DNA from: Symsagittifera roscoffensis
Lineage: Eukaryota > Xenacoelomorpha > Acoela > Convolutidae
Assembly (NCBI RefSeq): GCF_963678635.1
Contig: NC_087068.1
Location: 34,731,436-34,795,435 of the forward strand
Direction of reading: 5' to 3'
Length of the DNA stretch: 64,000 nucleotides
Shown: positions 1-9,394 of the stretch, in pieces
Layout of the letters: each line of letters begins with the position of its first letter
How positions within the stretch are numbered: position 1 is the stretch's first letter
Program-made: the position numbers and the translations under genes
Notes under the pieces: model-generated
Database searches by the model: none
Told to the model about the DNA's origin: nothing
The model's input: only the letters and a program-made list of their open reading frames with translations

Positions 1-1036
1 TGTAGTATCAAATTAAAAATTATTTAATTGCATATTCTTTTAATGGAAAAATCAAAAATTTTGGATGCTCAAATTATAACTCTGAATTCATATCAAGTTT
101 TGAGTTTGTATTCATAAGTTGTCTTAGTTTGTGTTCAGTCTTTCCCGATTGAATTTGCTATAATTTGAATAACTGCTTTCCTTAAAAGTCGCAAATAAGT
201 TTTCACCTGCTTTATTCGATGGTCACTCTGTTCTGTCGCATATATTGGCACACAAATAACAGTTTTTCCCCAGTTTCTAGGTCCGCTTTGATGAATATTT
301 TCACAATTTCTGTTAGCACAAAAAAGTTAATAGGAAATACTAAACGTTTTCTAGAAGCCCTGAAAATTGTTTCCTTTTTGTTATAAAAAGTGGTATATGC
401 AAGTCTTAGAAATGGCTGCAGCAAAATTAATGGGCACTTTTGGCTTTCATCAGTGTTCTCGTTTTTCAAGATCTTTACCCACTTCAACTTATTAGCTCTT
501 TCAACCTTTCTATAAAATCAAAGCTTTTGTCATAAATTTTAGACGTTTTTTCAGTCTCCTGTAGACACGGAAAATGGAAATGTCGAAATTTTTAAGCCAA
601 TTTATTTATTTTAGAGTTTTCAGTGTTCCATAAATTTTCTTTGTTTTTTTACATTCATTTGGCTTAAAGAAATTTTTCATTCTTATTTCGGTCAAATTGA
701 ATATTATTGTTAATTTTTGCCTAAATAGAGGTGGCGGCCGCCGCACTTGACGAATTTTACTTTCTTCGAGATTCAGCAATAAAACATGCATTTTTGAAGG
801 AAATCGTTCACCGCAGCCAACAGTTAAGCTACGCTGCCAAAATCTTGTGCTTTCCTATATACCATATAGTTTGGTCGCATATAATAGGTATATAACGTCA
901 TTTTTTCATGTAAACAAGCCATTACCCTCAAACTTTAGAAGGGAAATCATGCACCGACCAATACTTAATTCCATTCCCGTTTCCACAACGTTCAGTGGGA
1001 ATACTCAATAATATACCGAAGTTTTACATGAAGACT
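1..1036. other. AT-rich sequence without a supported gene
   Basis: Two short open stretches lie on the minus strand (212-487, 606-791), but their translations are low-complexity and show no family motif. The region has long A/T runs and no splice-bounded exon that I can support. I see nothing functional in it. Confidence 0.5.
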
Positions 1037-1198
1037 ATTAGGTATAAAATTATACATGGTGACAATTAGGATTATTACATAGTGACCATTAGGTATAAAA
1101 TTATACATGGTGACAATTAGGATTATTACATGGTGACCATTGCTGATCATTTAATACATGGTGACCATTATGATTTATACCTAATGGTCATCCATGTA
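1037..1198. repeat. 51-bp tandem repeat with an inverted partial copy
   Basis: A 51-bp unit beginning ATTAGGTATAAAATTATAC starts at 1037 and again at 1088. A third, degenerate copy follows from 1139. At about 1172-1197 the sequence TTTATACCTAATGGTCAT appears, which is the reverse complement of the TGACCATTAGGTATAAA part of the unit, so the array can fold back on itself. Confidence 0.85.
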
Positions 1199-1204
1199 TG
1201 ACAA

Positions 1205-1218
1205 CCCCCCCCCCCCCC
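1205..1218. repeat. Poly-C run of 14
   Basis: Exactly 14 C residues. The same length is seen in the poly-C run at 26751-26764 and the poly-G run at 30473-30486. Confidence 0.9.
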
Positions 1219-1246
1219 GATCCTAACGCACTATATGCATACTACT

Positions 1247-1500
1247 CGAAGTGTCCCAACACTTGAGCGAAGGGTACTAGGATGGTTCAGAAAAGTCCTG
1301 GGACAGTAACGAAGTGTCCCAACACTTGAGCGAAAGGTCCAAGGAGGGTTCAGATAAGTCCTGGGACAGTAACGAAGTGTCCCAACACTTGAGCGAAGGG
1401 TCCTTTGAGGGTTCAGAAAAGTACCGGGAACAGTAACTTAGTGTCCCAACACTTTAGCGAATGTTCATAGGAGGGTTCAGAAAAGTCCTGGGAAAGAACT
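1247..1500. repeat. 63-bp tandem repeat, about four units
   Basis: Units start at 1247, 1310, 1373 and 1437. Each begins with a variant of CGAAGTGTCCCAACACTTG and ends near TCCTGGGACAGTAA. The fourth unit is the most diverged, and weak echoes (CATCCCAAAACTAGAA) continue to about 1570. The array lies about 330 bp upstream of the first gag-like frame, so it may belong to the 5' non-coding part of that retroelement, but no terminal repeat pair was seen to prove this. Confidence 0.85.
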
Positions 1501-1830
1501 AAAGCATCCCAAAACTAGAACAAAGATTTAGTAGAAAGCTTCGTTCTCATCATCCCAAAACTAGAAATTGATTTAAATTCAAAGTTGATCTAGACTGAAC
1601 TCGACTGATTTTAGCTTTCAATACAATAGAAATTTTTTATATATATAATGGCAATCGGATTTTACAATAGAGATTTGTAAATAAAAAAAATTGTATATAA
1701 AAACCATGAAGCAAAATAGGGTATCGATAACAGAAAAAAGAGTAACAGGGCTAAAGCAAAATCATACCTCGTCGCAACGGAAAACAACACTATCAAATCC
1801 GAAAGTATTGAGAAAGAAATTTCAGTGAAC
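1501..1830. other. Non-coding leader upstream of Ty3-type element 1
   Basis: AT-rich sequence between the 63-bp array and the first gag-like ATG. No convincing primer-binding site or LTR end was recognised. It probably belongs to the 5' untranslated part of the element, by position only. Confidence 0.3.
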
Positions 1831-2382
1831 ATGGTCAATACAAGAAGCATAAAGGCCAAGGAGAAAGCTATGGAAGAACTAACTGTACCGGCTAGAGAAA
1901 TCGATCTTGAGACACCAGATCAGAGTACTGACGGAGTGAAAAGGAAAACCACGGAATCAAAACCACTGCTAAATTCAGAAAAAGAAAAAAAGAAAACGAT
2001 AGAGTTCTCACCGATTGACAAAGTAGAGGAAACAACAAGCAACACGCCGGAAACGATAAAAGACGATTCTCAAACAAAAAGAACGTCGTTCACAGAGAGG
2101 ATTGCAGCGATGGTCGGAATGAAACCAAAAGAGAAAAAGGAGGTGATACCAACGACCGCGAAGGGTAAAATTTTCGGAACAGTTTCCGCAATTACAACAG
2201 AGGCCAAACAAGACGAAGAGCAGATCACACATGAAGCAACGGCAAATCAAGAAAAAACAACTTCACTTGAGCTGGGCGACCTGATGGCAAAATTGGAACA
2301 AATCGACAAGACGCTGAAACACAGCGAGGAAGACCACCAAGAGCTAAAAAGCGAAGTACGACAAACAAGAATGAGTACCTAG
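1831..2382 (+). pseudogene. Gag-like N-terminal part, element 1
   Basis: An open frame begins MVNTRSIKAKEKAMEELT and is rich in Lys, Glu, Thr and Ser. Its distal part (about residues 140-180, ELGDLMAKLEQIDKTLKHSE) is a likely coiled coil. I start at the ATG at 1831. The frame ends with a stop at 2380-2382, but coding continues in another frame from about 2364 with another Lys/Glu-rich helix, so a frame change has split the gene. No catalytic function is expected; a structural role is inferred from position ahead of the zinc knuckle and protease. Confidence 0.6.
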
Positions 2383-2978
2383 GCAACTACTTTGTCCTGG
2401 CAAGTGCGACGGACGAGAAACTACAACAGATGTCGGACAAGGTAGAGGCTACCGACAAGGAGCGAGAGAAACATATCAAGAAGCATATGGAGGAAATGAA
2501 GAAACGGTATGATACCGTGAATGAGAAATTAGGGAGTCTAGAGACGAGAATGGATATAATGGGCATGGTTCAAGCTGAAGGTTCTTGTGCCATACAGTCC
2601 AAACTGGATGCTCTCTTGAGAAACCCAATAACCCAAGACAAATTAGTGGTGGAAAAACCATCCGGAACTAAAGTTGACTTCGTGGAGCCACAACGAAAGA
2701 AACGAGAATCTACACCGTTAGCGCGGATTGATAATACCATGGTATCAGGTGGGAGCCTCAAACTCGACAAGGACGACAGAAGAGTCAGCGTCACATTCGG
2801 GTGTACAACCAGATGCCATGACCTGGGCCAATACCTGGGAAATGATGAACAGGAGCTTGAAGCATTCGCAACAAGGAACACAGACTCAAGTGACAGAGGC
2901 AGTGGCAAATCCCGGAAAACCTTCAAAAACCTAAGGAATTCAATAACGATTCCAATGGTTGACTTGACACATGGGTAG
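2364..2978 (+). pseudogene. Gag-like middle part, element 1 (shifted frame)
   Basis: The frame starting NEYLGNYFVLASATDEKL continues the coiled-coil character (residues KEREKHIKKHMEEMKKRYD). Toward 2730-2934 a second frame also stays open, so the true reading frame changes again somewhere between 2720 and 2980. The frame closes at 2976-2978, and the capsid-like part follows in a third frame. Three frames over 1.2 kb with no family-typical slippery site argue for decay rather than programmed frameshifting. Confidence 0.5.
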
Positions 2979-2983
2979 AGGTA

Positions 2984-3610
2984 ATGAGACTTCATTTAGA
3001 ACAAGATAACAAGATAACAAGAAAGCAGTCCTGCACGGCAAAACTAAGCAACTTAGAAGGCACCGCACTGAAATGCGGCGTAGCAAAGAAAGAGGAGGAG
3101 CGCGATAGAGCAGACAAGATCTTCGAGATACTGTTGAACCAATTCGGATCAGCAATGAAGGGTCTTGAAAAAAGAAGACAAAGGGAGGGCGAGTCAATCG
3201 ATCGATTCCTAGATGATCTCGAGAGCTTGAGAAGAAGAAGCGACCCGAAAGAATTGACGATCAGAAGAAACTTCAGCTTCGCTTCGAAGTTCATTGACGG
3301 GGTGAGAACTGACGACTTCAGGACGATGCTGGCAACGTACTATACCCTATCAAAGGATAATGCACCGACCCCAGAAGAGATGAGACAAAAGTCAAGAGAG
3401 TACATGTTAATGAAACCAAAAGAGTACTCACACTCAGAATGCAGTAACATGCAAGGGAGAAGCCAGCCACAAAGTTCGTCATGGTACAAGCCTAGAGACG
3501 ACATGGACAAACGTAGCTCTTGCGCAAGTTGTGGATCAGCGGATCATCATGTGGCGGATCGCACGACTTACAAGCAATGCATGAAGAACTTGGGATACGC
3601 ACCGGAATAA
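2984..3610 (+). pseudogene. Gag capsid-like and zinc-knuckle part, element 1
   Basis: The frame, open upstream of its first Met into DTWVEVMRLHL, runs about 208 codons. Residues about 40-130 (DKIFEILLNQFG, REGESIDRFLDDLESLRR) look like the helical Retrotrans_gag type capsid domain. Near the C-terminus is a zinc-knuckle sequence, CASCGSADHHVADR, whose expected last cysteine is Arg, so the C-C-H-C set is incomplete. A second knuckle would follow, but only its tail (DCPLFWEAV, from about 3646) survives in another frame. From 3407 the sequence is the first copy of the 2165-bp duplication. Confidence 0.7.
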
Positions 3611-3796
3611 GAGGACATGAATCAAACGGAGGAACATGAGTAGACTGTCCTTTGTTTTGGGAGGCGGTAAAGAATCAGATTCACCTGAAACACAAACAAG
3701 CACTGGCCGCAGTGCAAAACACCAGGAACAGACAAGCTGAAAAGGATTTGAACAAAAAACAAGAGTGGTGAGTTATCAACAAAGACAGTAAAGGCC

Positions 3797-4042
3797 GTGA
3801 CACAAAAGAAAGATGCCACGGGAGCCGAGAAGAGTAATTCTCTAGAGATAAACTACGAGAGAGCAGCTGCAGAGGCGATTAACAAAGTGAAGCAAGACTA
3901 TGCGACCAAAGCAATCGAACAACGGCTGAGACAGGAAATAGAAAAACAGAGATTAAATGAAACGCTCTGTATGACAAGACCAGAACCAGAGACCGGAGAG
4001 GACTCAGTGAGCAGGGGCAATTGCAACACTTTGAAGACTTAA
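3797..4042 (+). pseudogene. Gag-pol linker coiled coil, copy 1
   Basis: Short Lys/Glu/Arg-rich frame (AINKVKQDYATKAIEQRLRQ) between the zinc-knuckle tail and the protease-like domain. It ends in a stop just as the protease frame opens in a different phase. It is the same as 5962-6207 in copy 2. It is probably a flexible or helical linker, with no enzymatic motif. Confidence 0.5.
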
Positions 4043-4563
4043 TTACAGTTGGCGGCCACGAAGTAACAAAAAATCTGACTGACTCGAGTGATCAGACAAT
4101 AATGCACATAGATGTGTACGCGGATTACTTGAGTGCATTAAGCCCGCAAACTCCTTCTAGAGCTTTGAAAGCGTTACTCACGAGAAGTGGTATTAGATCA
4201 GTTCGCATAGACAACAGATACACAGAAGCCTATGGACCAGATGAGGTCATGTTGAATATAGATGGTATAAACATCTACACAAAAACGATGATAACATGTG
4301 ATGAGGATCTAGCCGGGCAAATATATGTTGGTAGAGAGGAACTAAAAGTGAGATCAATTGGGCACTGTGCCATGCTGGAGGAGGACGCCATGCATCTGGG
4401 AACGGAAGCAGACGTGTCTGCACACGTATTCGACATAAGCGGAGAGAATACACAACTGAGTGTAATATCAATAGAGGCTTGGAAAAGCATGGGATTCGAC
4501 AAAGATGACCTGATTAACTCAAGAATACGTCTGTCAGCTGCAAACAAGAGGGCGCTTCGGTAG
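4021..4563 (+). pseudogene. Retropepsin-like domain N-terminal part, copy 1
   Basis: The frame begins at a non-ATG codon with ITVGGHEV close to its start. A retropepsin would have a D-T/S-G-A motif directly before the SVI strand; here the residues before SVI are ENTQL, so the catalytic Asp triad is absent. The frame stops at 4561-4563 because of an 8-bp deletion relative to copy 2. The rest of the domain continues from 4601 in another frame. Confidence 0.6.
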
Positions 4564-4600
4564 GACACCAATAATAGCCCTAAACCTAGGAGAACGCAAT

Positions 4601-5038
4601 TTGTGGATGAGCTTTCTGGTGGTGGAGAATCTAGATGAGTCTGACCAATTCGTTTTAGGCAGAGATTTCATCAGAAATTTTGATGTAACAATTGATCTTA
4701 ACAATGCGAAGTTCAGGATTCGGAACCCGGAAAGGAAATACGTAGTTAAACCGGTAAATTTGATAAAGGGGAATGAAAATAAGGCTCCAGTTTTCTTGAG
4801 TTGGAGGGTAAGGCTGAAAACGAATGAGACGGCAATAGTAAGTTTACGGATGAAGAACTATAATGAACTAAGTGACAACAAACAAGCATGTATAGTACCC
4901 AATCTAAACAGTCAAATCGCTGCTATTTTAGGAAGATCCTTCTCGATAACCAAGAGTGGCCTCTGTGTAAGTGTCTTGTTGGGAAAATTTTATAAACCAA
5001 TGGAGGAAGCTAGGATACGCACTGCCGGTGAAAACTAG
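4601..5038 (+). pseudogene. Retropepsin-like domain C-terminal part, copy 1
   Basis: Contains FVLGRDFIRNFDVTIDLNN, which fits the conserved C-terminal strand of retropepsins (ILG-x-D-F-L pattern followed by hydrophobic strands). It is separated from the N-terminal half by the frame change at about 4560. The frame ends at 5036-5038 after IRTAGEN, the same place as in copy 2. Confidence 0.65.
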
Positions 5039-5571
5039 ATATGAAATGACTGACAATGTGAAAGAAAATGAAGTCTTGGTTGCCCGAATCACAAGGATAA
5101 AATTTGTATCTTGAGACGATTGAAGAAGATGAAATTATCATCAAGTCTCTTAAGTCAGAGACAGACGATGGACTGTCGAGCTGTTCGAATTTTCCAGAAA
5201 GACCCACGCCAGAGGAATTGGAAATGGATAAACCAGTATTATCAGAGATTGAACATTTAAGGGGGAAGGTAACAGACGAATAGCTCGAAGCCATCAAGGA
5301 CGTTCTAGAGAGGAATCAGGATGTTTTTTCGAGACATAAGGCAGACATTGGATGCTGCAACTTTGTTGAACATGAAAAAGAGTTAGAAAAGTCGGTGGTG
5401 CCGTATAGGGACGGAGCGAGGCGTAGGACCCCAAAAAAATTGGATGCTTGTAGAAAACAGATAGAGACCCTACTAGAGTATGCCTTGATAGAACCATCCA
5501 AGTCACCAAGGGCGTGTGGAGTAGTGATGGCTAAAAAGAAAGGAGACCAGCTTAGGTTTTGTTGTGACTCC
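5039..5571 (+). pseudogene. Pre-reverse-transcriptase region, copy 1
   Basis: Fragments such as LERNQDVFSRHKADIG and KSPRACGVVMAKKKGDQLRFC match the region just before and at the start of Ty3-type reverse transcriptases (the VFS and GVVMAKKK segments). Stops interrupt it at several points. The sequence is cut off at the duplication junction at 5571, so copy 1 never reaches the polymerase motifs. Confidence 0.65.
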
Positions 5572-5775
5572 TTAATGAAACCAAAAGAGTACTCACACTC
5601 AGAATGCAGTAACATGCAAGGGAGAAGCCAGCCACAAAGTTCGTCATGGTACAAGCCTAGAGACGACATGGACAAACGTAGCTCTTGCGCAAGTTGTGGA
5701 TCAGCGGATCATCATGTGGCGGATCGCACGACATACAAGCAATGCATGAAGAACTTGGGATACGCACCGGAATAA
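5572..5775 (+). pseudogene. Zinc-knuckle fragment, copy 2
   Basis: Repeats the CASCGSADHHVADR knuckle with the same Cys-to-Arg change, so the loss predates the duplication. It is read in phase with the upstream reverse-transcriptase start of copy 1 only because of the duplication junction (frame 5395-5775), which makes an artificial chimera. Confidence 0.6.
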
Positions 5776-5961
5776 GAGGACATGAATCAAACGGAGGAAC
5801 ATGAGTAGACTGTCCTTTGTTTTGGGAGGCGGTAAAGAATCAGATTCACCTGAAACACAAACAAGCACTGGCCGCAGTGCAAAACACCAGGAACAGACAA
5901 GCTGAAAAGGATTTGAACAAAAAACAAGAGTGGTGAGTTATCAACAAAGACAGTAAAGGCC

Positions 5962-6207
5962 GTGACACAAAAGAAAGATGCCACGGGAGCCGAGAAGAGT
6001 AATTCTCTAGAGATAAACTACGAGAGAGCAGCTGCAGAGGCGATTAACAAAGTGAAGCAAGATTATGCGACCAAAGCAATCGAACAACGGCTGAGACAGG
6101 AAATAGAAAAACAGAGATTAAATGAAACGCTCTGTATGACAAGACCAGAACCAGAGACCGGAGAGGACTCAGTGAGCAGGGGCAATTGCAACACTTTGAA
6201 GACTTAA
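5962..6207 (+). pseudogene. Gag-pol linker coiled coil, copy 2
   Basis: Translates identically to 3797-4042 (AINKVKQDYATKAIEQRLRQ region). It is a linker-like, charged helix between zinc knuckle and protease-like domain. It ends at a stop overlapping the start of the protease frame in another phase. Confidence 0.5.
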
Positions 6208-7211
6208 TTACAGTTGGCGGCCACGAAGTAACAAAAAATCTGACTGACTCGAGTGATCAGACAATAATGCACATAGATGTGTACGCGGATTACTTGAGTG
6301 CATTAAGCCCGCAAACTCCTTCTAGAGCTTTGAAAGCGTTACTCACGAGAAGTGGTATTAGATCAGTTCGCATAGACAACAGATACACAGAAGCCTATGG
6401 ACCAGATGAGGTCATGTTGAATATAGATGGTATAAACATCTACACAAAAACGATGATAACATGTGATGAGGATCTAGCCGGGCAAATATATGTTGGTAGA
6501 GAGGAACTAAAAGTGAGATCAATTGGGCACTGTGCCATGCTGGAGGAGGACGCCATGCATCTGGGAACGGAAGCAGACGTGTCTGCACACGTATTCGACA
6601 TAAGCGGAGAGAATACACAACTGAGTGTAATATCAATAGAGGCTTGGAAAAGCATGGGATTCGACAAAGATGACCTGATTAACTCAAGAATACGTCTGTC
6701 AGCTGCAAACAAGAGGGCGCTTCGGGTTATAGGTAGGACACCAATAATAGCCCTAAACCTAGGAGAACGCAATTTGTGGATGAGCTTTCTGGTGGTGGAG
6801 AATCTAGATGAGTCTGACCAATTCGTTTTAGGCAGAGATTTCATCAGAAATTTTGATGTAACAATTGATCTTAACAATGCGAAGTTCAGGATTCGGAACC
6901 CGGAAAGGAAATACGTAGTTAAACCGGTAAATTTGATAAAGGGGAATGAAAATAAGGCTCCAGATTTCTTGAGTTGGAGGGTAAGGCTGAAAACGAATGA
7001 GACGGCAATAGTAAGTTTACGGATGAAGAACTATAATGAACTAAGTGACAACAAACAAGCATGTATAGTACCCAATCTAAACAGTCAAATCGCTGCTATT
7101 TTAGGAAGATCCTTCTCGATAACCAAGAGTGGCCTCTGTGTAAGTGTCTTGTTGGATAAATTTTATAAACCAATCGAGGAAGCTAGGATACGCACTGCCG
7201 GTGAAAACTAG
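6186..7211 (+). pseudogene. Retropepsin-like domain, copy 2 (single frame)
   Basis: A 341-codon frame covers the whole protease-like module that copy 1 has in two pieces. The segment ITVGGHEV stands near the N-terminus, the DISGENTQLSVISIEAW strand at about residues 140-155, and FVLGRDFIRNFDV at about 225-240. As in copy 1 the catalytic D-T/S-G-A is missing before SVI, so proteolysis is not expected. The first codon is TTG, so the frame probably continues from gag by readthrough or frameshift in the ancestral element. Confidence 0.65.
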
Positions 7212-7456
7212 ATATGAAATGACTGACAATGTGAAAGAAAATGAAGTCTTGGTTGCCCGAATCACAAGGATAAAATTTGTATCTTGAGACGATTGAAGAA
7301 GATGAAATTATCATCAAGTCTCTTAAGTCAGAGACAGACGATGGACTGTCGAGCTGTTCGAATTTTCCAGAAAGACCCACGCCAGAGGAATTGGAAATGG
7401 ATAAACCAGTATTATCAGAGATTGAACATTTAAGGGGGAAGGTAACAGACGAATAG

Positions 7457-7816
7457 CTCGAAGCCATCAAGGACGTTCTAGAGAGGAATCAGGATGTTTT
7501 TTCGAGACATAAGGCAGACATTGGATGCTGCAACTTTGTTGAACATGAAAAAGAGTTAGAAAAGTCGGTGGTGCCGTATAGGGACGGAGCGAGGCGTAGG
7601 ACCCCAAAAAAAATGGATGCTTGTAGAAAACAGATAGAGACCCTACTAGAGTATGCCTTGATAGAACCATCCAAGTCACCAAGGGCGTGTGGAGTAGTGA
7701 TGGCTAAAAAGAAAGGAGACCAGCTTAGGTTTTGTTGTGACTCTCGATATCTGAACTCCGTCACGGTGAAGGATGCCTATGCCATACCTAGGATAGATGA
7801 AAGCCCTGAAAATTAG
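7457..7816 (+). pseudogene. Reverse transcriptase, N-terminal part
   Basis: Open from about LEAIKDVLERNQDVFS to the stop after DESPEN. It contains the fingers-region segments KKKGDQLRFCCDSRYLNSV and DAYAIPRIDE, typical of Ty3-type reverse transcriptases, where the RYLN/DAYPIP region precedes motif A. A stop at 7814-7816 separates it from motif A, which follows in other frames. Confidence 0.75.
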
Positions 7817-8158
7817 GTGACGCAAAATTTTTCACAATTATTGATCTAGGGTCGGCTTTTTGGCAGGTACCACTGAGGAAGCAAGACAGAGATAAGACGG
7901 GTTTTGCATGCGATTGGGGATTGTTTCAATGGAAGAGGATGCCCTTTGGCCTCTGCAATGCGAAAGCCACCTTCCAACGACTAATGGCACAAGCGCTGAC
8001 GAGCGTAATGAAGAAATATGGGAATGTAAAAATGTGCTACGTAGATGTGTGGTGATTGCAACACGCACACTGGAGAACCACATTGAACGACTCGACGAGG
8101 TGTTTGCTTGTATGAAGAGATCAGAACTGAAGTGCAAACCATCGAATTGTGAAATTCT
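7817..8158 (+). pseudogene. Reverse transcriptase palm fragment, frame-broken
   Basis: Signals read in changing frames: FFTIIDLGSAFWQVPL (motif A with its Asp), KTGFACDWGLFQWKRMPFGL (motif B region) and CYVD at about 8034-8045. At the polymerase Y-x-D-D box one nucleotide appears to be missing after YVD, which shifts the frame and removes the second Asp; downstream TLENHIERLDEVF is in the shifted frame. The gene then ends at the border with the Penelope-like fragment. Confidence 0.75.
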
Positions 8159-8179
8159 CTGCCATGTTCAACAGTCTCT

Positions 8180-8791
8180 TCATGGTTTTCCTAGCAATTG
8201 ATGGTGGTTCATATTGCACATACATTTTCTCAGAGCTATGTCTTTTGCTTCTTTCAGTGGAACATTTGTATACAAACTCTTCACATCTAGAGATATCAAA
8301 TCTACAGAGAGCTTCTCTGTAGATTCACATCTAGAGATATCAAATCTACAGAGAGCTTCTCTGTAGAGATTCTCACTTATTTCGTCTTTTTTCCTCATAG
8401 CCAACCACTCCTTTCTGATGTCTCTTTCTATCTTCAAAATAATTGCATCACTTGTTCCTTCACTTTCGCTGAATTGATTTGAATCTAATGTATCCGACCA
8501 CTTGTTTTCGTAGGTGTCCTTCTTTCTTACACAAAAACCCACGTCCCTGTCATACGGTACCCCAACTAATCCATTACTCTTCAGATACTTTCGGGCCTTC
8601 TCAACGCCTTTGTTAGATGGTGTTTGTTTCACCCTTTTAGCATAGGCTTTTGCCGCAGCTTCGATCTCACAAAGGGCCTCCCCGGTGACTTTACGATTTT
8701 TGAGATCCAATAGAATGTTGTTAATATCGACGAGAAAGTGTGTCTCATTAAATTTATCCCTGACGGGTTGTTTCGACCCTAAGGCCAACAT
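8180..8791 (-). pseudogene. Penelope-type reverse transcriptase, N-terminal fragment
   Basis: About 203 codons from LALGSKQPVRDKFNETHF. The segment GVPYDRDVGFCVRKKDTYE and the motif-A-like SLDVKSLYTNVPLKEA are characteristic of Penelope-like reverse transcriptases. The 44-bp internal duplication is read in two different frames, giving REALCRFDISRC followed by EKLSVDLISLD. The frame ends soon after motif A (LLGKP stop), so motifs B to E are missing. The upstream part of the protein lies in another frame (8779-9099). Confidence 0.8.
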
Positions 8792-9099
8792 TTGTTGTAC
8801 CCAATTTGGTAATTCAACGTCATCACGAGCTGTATCATTAGCTTCTTCTGATGGGTCTCTTTGATTGTTGTTGTTTGTCTTTGTCCCCTAAGACTTAAGT
8901 ATTTCATTACCGAAGGCCGAAACTTCTCATCTACACCCCTCTGTTCTGCGCCTCTCGCCATTTCTAGCTTGACTTCAACGTTTTTCTCATCTGTCCTTGC
9001 CTTGTTAATCTCCGTTCTTAGAAGTTTTGTCTGAAAACTGTGTACTGCTTGGTTCAAAAACATCCCAATTTTCGGTACCCTGAACCTCAAAAAATCAGG
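8779..9099 (-). pseudogene. Penelope-type N-terminal region, shifted frame
   Basis: Reads FLNQAVHSFQTKLLRTEINK followed by a Lys/Glu-rich stretch and the basic segment SLRGQRQTTTIKETHQKK, then loses the frame just before the LPNWVQQMLALG segment that joins it to 8180-8791. Compared with fragment 2 about 50 bp are missing near 8830, which explains the frame change. Confidence 0.65.
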
Positions 9100-9394
9100 C
9101 GAAAAGATTACAAGAGCAAAGGGAGTAGATGCGGTCCACCGAACAGCTGAAGGCACGGGAAGAGATCGTAATCAGTTCAGATGACGAAGAAAACCTGTAA
9201 AGGCAGATCACGATGTCGAATGTGTCAGGACCCAGTACCTCGAAGACAAGGAGCACGAACTGAAGAGGGTGTTCAGGAATTGGTTCTTGAGTCGTGAGTG
9301 GTACAAAGAAAAAGAGGCTTGAGTTTGAGCTCGGATGAAATCTTAGGGCACAGAAAGGAATTTCAATGAAAATCTACTGCTACTAGTATATTAT
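9100..9394 (+). other. Sequence right of the Penelope-like insertion
   Basis: A short plus-strand coding-like piece (RSTEQLKAREEIVISSDDEE, about 9130-9200) ends in a stop. It could be a 3' remnant of element 1, but it has no diagnostic motif. Confidence 0.3.

Larger units (their letters stand above)
3407..5571 (+). repeat. 2165-bp tandem duplication inside element 1, copy 1
   Basis: This segment begins TTAATGAAACCAAAAG and ends TGTTGTGACTCC, then starts again at 5572. It covers the zinc knuckle, the protease-like domain and the pre-RT region. Compared with copy 2 it has only scattered substitutions and lacks 8 bp (6726-6733 of copy 2), which shifts the protease frame. Confidence 0.9.
5572..7744 (+). 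repeat. 2165-bp tandem duplication inside element 1, copy 2
   Basis: Direct repeat of 3407-5571 with an extra 8 bp (6726-6733). The junction at 5571/5572 joins the reverse transcriptase start to the zinc-knuckle region. After 7744 the sequence continues into reverse transcriptase that copy 1 lacks. Confidence 0.9.
1831..8158 (+). mobile_element. Ty3-type LTR retrotransposon, decayed (element 1)
   Basis: In order this stretch holds a gag-like protein, one zinc knuckle, an acid-protease-like domain and the N-terminal part of a reverse transcriptase, the order known for Ty3-type gag-pol. Reverse transcriptase signals include the FWQVPL and MPFGLCNA motifs. Every module is broken by stops, frame changes or lost catalytic residues. 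A 2165-bp segment (3407-5571) is repeated directly after itself (5572-7744). The element stops abruptly at 8158, where a Penelope-like fragment on the minus strand begins; RNase H and integrase were not found. LTRs were not identified, so the outer limits are only the first and last coding signals. Confidence 0.8.
8159..9099 (-). mobile_element. Penelope-like element fragment 1
   Basis: A 941-bp fragment, read on the minus strand, sits inside Ty3-type element 1. It spans CTGCCATGTTCAACAG (left) to AAAAAATCAGG (right), the same two borders as the fragment at 11515-12456. It has a charged N-terminal region and the beginning of a Penelope-type reverse transcriptase; the catalytic YxDD box and the GIY-YIG endonuclease are absent. 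A 44-bp direct duplication lies at about 8282-8369. Flanking sequence to 8158 is reverse transcriptase of the host element. Confidence 0.8.

Noticed and set aside
1831-3610. Programmed ribosomal frameshifting between the gag-like frames of element 1
   Set aside because: Three frames change without a typical slippery heptamer and the region carries other inactivating changes.
8338-9099. Short plus-strand frames over the Penelope-like fragments
   Set aside because: They are shadows of the minus-strand reverse transcriptase and N-terminal region.
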